A stretch of DNA of 42,551 nucleotides from Candidatus Hydrogenedentota bacterium (GTDB lineage: Bacteria; Hydrogenedentota; Hydrogenedentia; Hydrogenedentales; JAEUWI01). The translations under genes and the position numbers were made by a program. The stretch covers positions 1-42,551 of the forward strand of contig JACPGE010000118.1 in NCBI GenBank assembly GCA_016182605.1, read 5' to 3'. The stretch's first letter is position 1. Each line of letters begins with the position of its first letter. This document shows positions 21,586 to 27,590 of the stretch, one piece after another. Below the pieces are notes generated by a model, which was not told where the DNA came from, made no database searches, and worked only from the letters and a program-made list of their open reading frames with translations.

Positions 21586-22132
21586 TCCTCTGCTTGTAGT
21601 CCCCAAACCAGACGTAAATGATCTGATTCGCGCGGGTTCTGCTTCATTGGATCTGAGGTTAGGCACTTGGTTCGGGACGTTAAGAGGGGAGCGCACATCC
21701 TGCCTAGCCGTCTCATCGAGACATACTGAGCCGAGCTTGGTCAAACTCTTGCATGTGCCCTTTGGGAAACCTTTCTACTTGCATCCCAAGGCATTTGTAC
21801 TGGCATCAACACTTGAATGGATTCGAGTTCCGTCGAAGCTAGCTGGCTCTGTCACCGCTCGCTCTTCTTGGGGGAGGCGAGGGCTGATCATTGCAACTGC
21901 CACAGGTGTACACCCTGGATTCACTGGATGTCTAACTTTAGAATTGGCGAACGTGGGGGCGGCTCCAATCGAACTTCGGCCTGGTATGTCCCTTTGCCAG
22001 CTCTTCTTTGAAGAAGTTAATCGTGACTTGAAAACAACGGATAAGTCGAGATTTCTGGGTCGCCGAAAGCCAATCCTTGGAAAGATCGATCTTGATTGGA
22101 TAGCAAAGGCTCTCCAAGTACAAAATCCATAA
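21530..22132 (+). CDS. dCTP deaminase-family protein
   Basis: The 200-residue product belongs to the dCTP deaminase/dUTPase superfamily. It has the early SGSASLDLRLG-like segment (AGSASLDLRLGTWFG), the nucleotide-binding SVTARSSWGRRGL, and the catalytic strand GVHPGFTGCLTLELAN. Glu138 falls exactly where the E. coli Dcd catalytic Glu lies. RPGMSLCQLFF closes the fold. One residue differs from classical Dcd: His128 replaces the Asp of the DPG motif. The ATG at 21530 is preferred to an upstream TTG at 21497. dCTP deaminases are both housekeeping enzymes in dUMP synthesis and, in other bacteria, anti-phage proteins that drain dCTP. Its location at the end of an AT-rich coupled cassette favours the second role, but that is inference. 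Confidence 0.85.
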   Translation: MLIGSEIIADMLRNPDRDDPLLVVPKPDVNDLIRAGSASLDLRLGTWFGTLRGERTSCLAVSSRHTEPSLVKLLHVPFGKPFYLHPKAFVLASTLEWIRVPSKLAGSVTARSSWGRRGLIIATATGVHPGFTGCLTLELANVGAAPIELRPGMSLCQLFFEEVNRDLKTTDKSRFLGRRKPILGKIDLDWIAKALQVQNP

Positions 22133-22439
22133 TTGCTGGCCACCATAATCAGATACCAAAATTCTCCCTGACATTCAGTGGAAAGAGGCGATGCTGAGGC
22201 ATGGAGCCGGTGTAGCTTTCTTGAATTCCGCCCTCTACACATTTAGCAGTGGTGGGCGCGGCCTATGCCGAAATCACATTAAAATCACTTGGTAGTGATG
22301 TATTGCCGTGCCTTGATCCTTACCTCCAAGAAACGTATCGTATCCTGTGCGGGTCCTTCAACCTTAACCTGTGGCTCATGTGTGCAAAGCAGGTTTTGAC
22401 CCTAAATTCACCAAGGCAACAATACGCGGGAGATTGAGC
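22133..22439. other. Intergenic region, right edge of the island
   Basis: Composition returns to GC-rich across this stretch. It holds a small perfect inverted repeat, ATCACT (22284-22289) and AGTGAT (22294-22299) around TGGT, upstream of the peroxidase gene and possibly an operator. A 62-codon frame at 22249-22437 lacks any recognisable feature and is not called. Confidence 0.5.
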
Positions 22440-22958
22440 ATGAAAGAACGTACCGGAGAATTGACCTTCAAGGGCAACCCCATGACCCTGCTGGGTGACA
22501 AGGTGACCGTGGGCCAGAAAGCCCCCGATTTTACCCTGATTACGAACAAACTGGGGCGCGCAAGCCTGGCGGACAGCGCGGGCAAGGTGCGTCTGATCAG
22601 TGTGGTGCCGTCTTTGGACACCGGCATCTGCGACCAGCAGACACGGAAATTCAACGAAGCTGCCAGCAGCCTGGGGGAAGGGGTGGCGATTCTGACCGTG
22701 AGTGCCGACCTGCCCTTTGCCCAGGGCCGGTGGTGCGGCGCGGCCGGGGTGGACCGGGTGGAAACCCTTTCCGACCATTTTGACATGAATTTCGGCAATG
22801 CCTATGGCACCCACGTGAAAGAACTGCGCTTGGACTCCCGGGCGGTTTTTGTGGTGGATGCCTCCGGCACGGTGACCTACGCGCAGTATTGCGGCGAGAT
22901 TGCCGAGCATCCGGATTACGACAGCGCACTCGCGGCCGTGAAATCCGCGCTGGGATAG
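22440..22958 (+). CDS. tpx: Thiol peroxidase (Tpx, atypical 2-Cys peroxiredoxin)
   Basis: This enzyme reduces hydrogen and organic peroxides using thioredoxin as electron donor. The 172-residue protein is full length for Tpx. It shows VTVGQKAPDFTL, the catalytic PSLDTGICDQQTRKFN with peroxidatic Cys64, and LPFAQGRWCGAAGV with resolving Cys99, the pair that forms the intramolecular disulfide. The ATG at 22440 gives the usual N-terminus (ERTGELTFKGNPMTLLG). It is the first GC-rich gene after the island and appears monocistronic. Confidence 0.96.
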   Translation: MKERTGELTFKGNPMTLLGDKVTVGQKAPDFTLITNKLGRASLADSAGKVRLISVVPSLDTGICDQQTRKFNEAASSLGEGVAILTVSADLPFAQGRWCGAAGVDRVETLSDHFDMNFGNAYGTHVKELRLDSRAVFVVDASGTVTYAQYCGEIAEHPDYDSALAAVKSALG

Positions 22959-22985
22959 CCCAAACTGAGTAAAACAGAAATTCTG

Positions 22986-23014
22986 TTGGATTTGCCGTGC
23001 CAGCATGGTATGAT
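22986..23014 (+). promoter_or_regulatory. Probable promoter of the Ala/Pro-rich lipoprotein gene
   Basis: TTGGAT (22986-22991) and TATGAT (23009-23014) are 17 bases apart, with a TG one base before the -10. The transcript would start near 23021, about 50 bases before the ATG. Confidence 0.6.
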
Positions 23015-23073
23015 CTGTGTTTGTCTGTCGTGTCCCGAATCTAACCGTGGTTTTAAGCGAAAGGATCTTCGCC

Positions 23074-23595
23074 ATGAAGAAGTGGTTTACTGTTCTTATG
23101 TGTCTGTGTGTAATTGCGGCCCTCGGCGGCTGCGCCGCCCCCGAGTCCACCCCGGCAGCCCCTGAAGCCGTCCCGGCAGCGCCTGCTGCTGAAGGCAGCG
23201 ACGCGAAAGCCCCGGAAGCTGCCCCGGCTCCCGAAATGGCGCCGGCCCCGGAAGCTGCTCCGGCACCCGCTCCGGAAGCTGCCCCGGCCCCTGAAGCGGC
23301 TGCTCCGGCTTCCACGCCAGAAGCGGCTGCTGCCCCCGCCGCCGCTGGCGCGAGCCTTGCAGGCACCACCTGGAAGCTGGATGATATTGACGTCACCTTC
23401 AAGGACGACAAGACCGTGACGCTGAAGGGTGGCATGATTGCCAACTTCGCTCCCGACGGCCTGGACGCCGAATACACCGTCGTCGACGGCAAGTTCACCC
23501 TGTCCGCCATGGGCCAGACCCGTGAAGGCACTTGGGACGGCACGACGCTGATCGTCGACGGCACGACGGCGGTAAAGTCCACGCCCGCGTCCTGA
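23074..23595 (+). CDS. Lipoprotein with Ala/Pro/Glu-rich linker
   Basis: The 173-residue product starts with a lipoprotein signal peptide ending in ALGGC (lipidation at Cys20). About 75 residues of alternating Pro, Ala and Glu (EAAPAPEMAPAPEAAPAP) follow, a low-complexity spacer typical of envelope proteins. The C-terminal ~75 residues form a small beta-rich domain (LAGTTWKLDDIDVTFKDDKTVTLKGG...GTWDGTTLIVDG) resembling META/lipocalin-like small lipoprotein domains, though I cannot name the family. AAAGGA precedes ATG 23074 by nine bases. The gene has its own promoter and terminator. Confidence 0.82.
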   Translation: MKKWFTVLMCLCVIAALGGCAAPESTPAAPEAVPAAPAAEGSDAKAPEAAPAPEMAPAPEAAPAPAPEAAPAPEAAAPASTPEAAAAPAAAGASLAGTTWKLDDIDVTFKDDKTVTLKGGMIANFAPDGLDAEYTVVDGKFTLSAMGQTREGTWDGTTLIVDGTTAVKSTPAS

Positions 23596-23619
23596 TTACT
23601 CCAGTCCCATCTTGAATGA

Positions 23620-23653
23620 AAGAAAAGCAGCCTTCGGGCTGCTTTTCTTTTTT
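23620..23653 (+). terminator. Intrinsic terminator with UUCG tetraloop
   Basis: AAAAGCAGCC (23623-23632) pairs perfectly with GGCTGCTTTT (23637-23646) around the exceptionally stable TTCG loop and is followed by CTTTTTT. It terminates the lipoprotein gene. Confidence 0.93.
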
Positions 23654-23734
23654 GGGGGAGGCGCGGGGCGCTGCGGAAAAGAGGGCGCCGTGGCCCCGAA
23701 AATCGGGTCGAACAGGAAATCCTGCGCCGCCGTT

Positions 23735-23743
23735 TGCTATACT
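23735..23743 (+). promoter_or_regulatory. Candidate extended -10 promoter of carA
   Basis: TGCTATACT (extended -10 TGnTATACT) lies at 23735-23743 without a convincing -35. Transcription from about 23750 would leave a leader near 190 bases before carA; no attenuator hairpin was recognised in it. Confidence 0.4.
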
Positions 23744-23937
23744 CTTGCCGATCGACCGGGACTTCCATGCCTTGGCGGCCCGAAGTCTCCTTTGCGCGCG
23801 TCAGGCTGCGATATGCCGGGAACTTCTCCTCCTTAGCTCGCTTCACGAGACTGTAGCGGGGGTGCGGCCCAGTCCTGCGGGCAGAATCTTCCCCTGGATC
23901 GCGGCCACGAAGCCCAGCCAACGAAGAGGTGCAACTG

Positions 23938-25032
23938 TTGAACGCCATTCTCGCCATTGAAGACGGATCCGTGTTCGAAGGCCGTGCCGTGGGCGCGACC
24001 GGCGAAACGGCCGGTGAACTCGTTTTCAACACATCCATGACCGGCTACCAGGAAATTCTGACGGACCCCTCCTATGCCGGTCAGGTCATCACCATGACCT
24101 ACCCCCACATTGGCAACTATGGCGTAAACGACGAGGACGTGGAGGCGCGCAAGCCCTTCTGCCGTGGCTTCGTCATGCGGGAATGCTGTTTCGAGCCGAG
24201 CAGCTACCGCTCTCAGCAATCCCTGCCGGACTATCTCAAGGCCCACAACATCGTGGCGATAGACGGGGTGGACACGCGGCTGATCACCAAGCTGCTGCGC
24301 ACCAAAGGCGCCATGAAGTGCATTATCAGCACGGAATCCACCGGCCACGCGGCGCTGGTGGCCAAGGCCAAAGCCTCGCCCGATATGGCCGGCAGCGACT
24401 TCGTGAAGGAAGTCACGATAGACAAGGCCTATCCGTGGCCCGCGCCGGAAAATGCCCGATACAACGTGGTTGCCATTGACTATGGAGTGAAATACAACAT
24501 TCTGCGGCTCCTTGCGGAGGCGGGCTGTGCCGTTACCGTGGTGCCTGCCACGGCGTCTGCGGAAGAGGTGCTGTCGTACCATCCCGACGGGATCTTTCTC
24601 TCCAACGGCCCGGGCGACCCTGCGGCTCTGCCCTACGTCTATCCCACCATTCAGGCCTTGATCCAGCAACAGAAGCCCATTTTTGGGATCTGTCTCGGCC
24701 ATCAGATTCTGGCGCATGCGCTGGGCGGCAGCACGTACAAGCTGAAGTTTGGGCACCGCGGCGGCAACCAGCCCGTGCTGAACCAGCAGAAGGGCGCGGT
24801 GGAGATCACGGCGCAGAACCACGGTTTCGCCGTTGACACGAAGACCCTCGACACGGACACGGTGGAACTGACCCACCTGCACCTGAACGACGAAACCTGC
24901 TCCGGCATGTGCCACAAGAAGCTGCCCATCTTCAGTGTGCAGTACCACCCCGAAGCCTCGCCGGGCCCCCACGACAGCCGCTACCTCTTCGCGCAGTTCA
25001 CCCGCATGATGGACGCCGCCAAGGGCAACTAG
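23938..25032 (+). CDS. carA: Carbamoyl-phosphate synthase small subunit
   Basis: This glutamine amidotransferase subunit supplies ammonia to the large subunit for carbamoyl phosphate, the entry to pyrimidine and arginine synthesis. The 364-residue protein is of normal length. The N-terminal CPSase domain has FNTSMTGYQEILTDPSYAGQ, and VAIDYGVKYNILRLL leads into the GATase domain. The nucleophile Cys252 lies in FGICLGHQILAHALGG, and His337 with Glu339 lies in VQYHPEASPGPHD. The start is most likely TTG 23938 (NAILAIEDGSVFEG, as in homologues); GTG 23929 is the alternative. The large-subunit gene carB is not next to it. Confidence 0.97.
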   Translation: MNAILAIEDGSVFEGRAVGATGETAGELVFNTSMTGYQEILTDPSYAGQVITMTYPHIGNYGVNDEDVEARKPFCRGFVMRECCFEPSSYRSQQSLPDYLKAHNIVAIDGVDTRLITKLLRTKGAMKCIISTESTGHAALVAKAKASPDMAGSDFVKEVTIDKAYPWPAPENARYNVVAIDYGVKYNILRLLAEAGCAVTVVPATASAEEVLSYHPDGIFLSNGPGDPAALPYVYPTIQALIQQQKPIFGICLGHQILAHALGGSTYKLKFGHRGGNQPVLNQQKGAVEITAQNHGFAVDTKTLDTDTVELTHLHLNDETCSGMCHKKLPIFSVQYHPEASPGPHDSRYLFAQFTRMMDAAKGN

Positions 25033-25035
25033 ATT

Positions 25036-25114
25036 TTTCGCACGCCAAGCCGCCAAGCCGCAAAGAAACAAGTCCTCGGCCATTCCTCCCTTTGCGACTT
25101 TGCGTGAGAACTGC
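25036..25114. repeat. REP-like imperfect inverted repeat
   Basis: Between carA and the aminotransferase gene, CGCACGCCAAGCCGCCAAGCCGCAAAG near 25040 and CCTTTGCGACTTTGCGTGAGAA near 25088 are imperfect inverted copies of a CGCAAAG-rich module. Similar 'CGCAAAG' palindromes occur as dispersed intergenic repeats in many genomes. No coding content was seen. Confidence 0.5.
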
Positions 25115-25179
25115 CCGGTTGACCGCGCCTAGTCCGCGCAGTAGACTACAGCTTCGTTCGCCAACATGAGGGCTGGAGC

Positions 25180-26457
25180 ATGGCTGTATCCATCGATCCC
25201 GGGCTTGGGCTGAGCACGGCGCTCGCCGTGGACCTCTTTGCGGAATACGTGTCGCCAGGCAAGGCGGCATTCTTCCGTGCCGCAGGCATCGAGTTCGCCA
25301 TGGGGCGGCGCGAAGGCGCGCGCATCTGGGATCTCGATGGCAAGCACGAACTGATTAACTGCCACTGCAATGGCGGCGTGTTTAACCTGGGGCACCGCCA
25401 TCCGGAAGTGATCGCGGCCCTAAAGTCCGCGCTCGATCACTACGACATCGGAAATCACCACTTGCCCAGTGGACCCCGCGCGCGGCTCGCGGAGAAGCTC
25501 GCCGCCTGCACGCCCGGCCGCCTGCACCACACGATATTCGCGGTGGGCGGCGGCGAGGCCGTGGACACGGCCATCAAGATTGCGCGCAAGGCCACGCAGC
25601 GCAAGAAGATCGTCTCCGCGCTCGGCGGCTACCACGGCCATACCGGCTACGCCCTGGCGACGGGCAATGCCAAATTCTCCCGGCCCTTTCTCGCGGAGAG
25701 CCCCGAGTTTGTTCAGGTGCCTTTCAACGATCTTGACGCGCTCGATGCGGCGCTGGACGGCGATGTGGCCGCAGTCATCCTGGAGACGATACCTGCGACG
25801 TTGGGTATGCCTCTGCCGGACGATGGCTATCTCGCGGCTGTGGCACAGCGCTGCCAGGCCAACGGCTCTCTTTATATCGCCGATGAGGTGCAGACGGGGC
25901 TGGGCCGCACAGGCACACTTTGGGGCATCGAACACTTCGGCGTGGAGCCCGATATCCTGGTGACGGCCAAGGGTCTCAGCGGCGGCATCTATCCCATCGC
26001 CGCCACCATCATCACCCCGGAACTGGAACAGGTTTTTCACGACGACCCCTTCGCACACATCTCCACCTATGGCGGCGCCGAGGTGGGCTGCGCCGTGGCG
26101 GAGAAAGTGCTGGGGATCTCGTCCGCGCCCCCCTTCCTCGCGCAGGTGAATCGCATCTCTCAGCGCATTTATGACGGGCTCTGCGCAGTCCAGTTGCAGC
26201 ACCCCGCGGCCATTGCGGAGATCCGGCGTGTGGGCATGTTCATGGGCGTAAAGTTCCACGGTGAACACTGGGGCCGCCTCATGTCCGTCACCGCCTTCCA
26301 GGCGGGGCTTTTGTGCGTCTACGCGGCGAACGACGCCTCCGTATTGCAGTTTCTCCCGCCCCTCATCACCGACGAGGCCACCGCGGATGAAATCCTGCAA
26401 CGCTTTGCGAAGGCGGTCGCCCTGGCGGAGGGCATCCTCGGGGGCGGTGCGGCGTGA
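25180..26457 (+). CDS. Class III PLP-dependent aminotransferase
   Basis: This fold-type I, class III aminotransferase has 425 residues. It shows FNLGHRHPEVIAAL, the cofactor-phosphate segment VGGGEAVDTAIKIAR, GGYHGHTGYAL, the conserved DEVQTGLGRTG, and the Schiff-base Lys264 in ILVTAKGLSGG. The usual roles are amino transfer from omega-amino acids or ornithine-like substrates to 2-oxoglutarate or pyruvate; the true substrate cannot be read from the sequence. The ATG at 25180 is preceded by GGAG. Its stop overlaps the start of the next gene (TGATG), so the two are coupled, which points to a joint pathway with the DUF6206-like protein. Confidence 0.92.
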   Translation: MAVSIDPGLGLSTALAVDLFAEYVSPGKAAFFRAAGIEFAMGRREGARIWDLDGKHELINCHCNGGVFNLGHRHPEVIAALKSALDHYDIGNHHLPSGPRARLAEKLAACTPGRLHHTIFAVGGGEAVDTAIKIARKATQRKKIVSALGGYHGHTGYALATGNAKFSRPFLAESPEFVQVPFNDLDALDAALDGDVAAVILETIPATLGMPLPDDGYLAAVAQRCQANGSLYIADEVQTGLGRTGTLWGIEHFGVEPDILVTAKGLSGGIYPIAATIITPELEQVFHDDPFAHISTYGGAEVGCAVAEKVLGISSAPPFLAQVNRISQRIYDGLCAVQLQHPAAIAEIRRVGMFMGVKFHGEHWGRLMSVTAFQAGLLCVYAANDASVLQFLPPLITDEATADEILQRFAKAVALAEGILGGGAA

Positions 26458-27419
26458 TGCACGAGACTGGCACCACTCTCGAAATCGATATCGCCGCGCT
26501 GCAAACTTTCGAAGATGGCCTCGATCCCGTGCACCCCGAGGCCAGTGCAGTTCCGGCCACCATCCTCGCCTATGGCGAGATTAGCGCCGTGCTCGCATTG
26601 CCCTTTCAGCCCGGTGTGGTCTTCAAGCGCATGTGCGGCTTTCCGGATGCCGCAGCAGCCCAGACCCATCAGGCCGCCGTGGAGACCTACATCGCGCAAC
26701 TTCGCGCGATCGGTTTGACGGTCCCCGCGACCCGCGTCATCACGATGCGCAACCGCCACGGCGAACACGTGTTCTACGTGGCCCAGGAGCGCGCTGCGAA
26801 GGAGTCCATCGGCAACGCCTACCTGCGGAATGCGACGGGCGCGCAATTGGAAGCGGCGTTGCGCGCGGTGCTGGACGCCGTGATCCGGGTGTGGACCTTC
26901 AACCGGGACAACTGCGATGGCATCGCCCTTGGCCTCGACGCACAGATCTCCAACTGGAGATTGGTTGAAGGCCCCAATGGCGCCATGGAGGTGGCTTACT
27001 TCGATGTGGCCACGCCCCTCATGCGGCGCGACGGACAAGAAATCATGGACGTGCGCATGCTCATCAAGAGCCTTCCCGCCCCCCTGCGCTGGACCATTGA
27101 AGCCCTGTTTCTGGAGGAGGTGGTGCAGCGCTATTACGACTTGCATCTTGTCTTAAGCGATCTCGCGGGGAATTTTCACAAGGAAGGTTACCCCGAAAAG
27201 ATCGACCCCGCCATTGCCCTCATCGACCGGCATCTCGCGGAGGCCGCGCCCGGACTGCTCGAAAAGCCCCTCGATCGCAAGACCATCGACGCCTACTACC
27301 GGCGCGACAAGTGGATCTGGATCATCTTTCTCGAATTCCGGAAATGGCACCGCGCTCTCTACACAAAAATCCTCCGCAAACGTTACCCCTTCATTCTGCC
27401 GGGGAAGATCAGGCGGTGA
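26457..27419 (+). CDS. DUF6206-like protein, possibly kinase-fold
   Basis: The 320-residue product looks like the DUF6206 family, which I associate with neighbouring class III aminotransferases. Its N-terminal part (PGVVFKRMCGFPDAAAAQTHQ...YIAQLRAIGLTVPATRVI) has the look of the N-lobe of a protein-kinase or aminoglycoside-phosphotransferase fold. The later SNWRLVEGPNGAMEVAYFDVATPLMR sits where a DFG-like metal-binding segment would be. That relationship is my inference. The C-terminal 80 residues are basic and aromatic. The ATG at 26457 overlaps the aminotransferase stop by one base; a GTG at 26454 is also possible. Function unknown, probably acting with the aminotransferase. Confidence 0.72.
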   Translation: MHETGTTLEIDIAALQTFEDGLDPVHPEASAVPATILAYGEISAVLALPFQPGVVFKRMCGFPDAAAAQTHQAAVETYIAQLRAIGLTVPATRVITMRNRHGEHVFYVAQERAAKESIGNAYLRNATGAQLEAALRAVLDAVIRVWTFNRDNCDGIALGLDAQISNWRLVEGPNGAMEVAYFDVATPLMRRDGQEIMDVRMLIKSLPAPLRWTIEALFLEEVVQRYYDLHLVLSDLAGNFHKEGYPEKIDPAIALIDRHLAEAAPGLLEKPLDRKTIDAYYRRDKWIWIIFLEFRKWHRALYTKILRKRYPFILPGKIRR

Positions 27420-27460
27420 AAATGCCGGCAGCCGCATAGCACCACCGATCAGTTACAACA

Positions 27461-27481
27461 GGCCTATATGACATATAGGCC
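27461..27481. promoter_or_regulatory. Perfect 9-3-9 palindrome upstream of the sigma-fusion gene
   Basis: GGCCTATAT (27461-27469) and ATATAGGCC (27473-27481) are exact inverted copies around GAC. It lies about 75 bases upstream of the likely -10 of the sigma gene and lacks a T-tract, so a dimeric regulator site is more likely than a terminator. Confidence 0.5.
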
Positions 27482-27554
27482 CTATAAGTCCTATCCGCGT
27501 TTGCTGCATGCCCTTGCCCCCACAGGGTTGCGCGGGCGCACGCCGCGTCGTCTT

Positions 27555-27560
27555 TATGAT
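27555..27560 (+). promoter_or_regulatory. Candidate -10 of the sigma-fusion gene
   Basis: TATGAT at 27555-27560 lies 30 bases before ATG 27591. Transcription from here would exclude the upstream in-frame starts, which supports the chosen start codon. No clear -35 of the housekeeping type was found. Confidence 0.4.
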
Positions 27561-27590
27561 AGAACTTCAGATCACGGGAAGCCCGCTATC

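Noticed and set aside
22249-22437. 62-codon frame before tpx
   Set aside because: No recognisable features or ribosome site; it overlaps the operator-like inverted repeat and likely promoter region.
27468-27590. Upstream ATG extension of the sigma-fusion gene
   Set aside because: It overlaps the palindrome, has no ribosome site, and lies upstream of the likely -10; sigma region 2 homology begins after ATG 27591.
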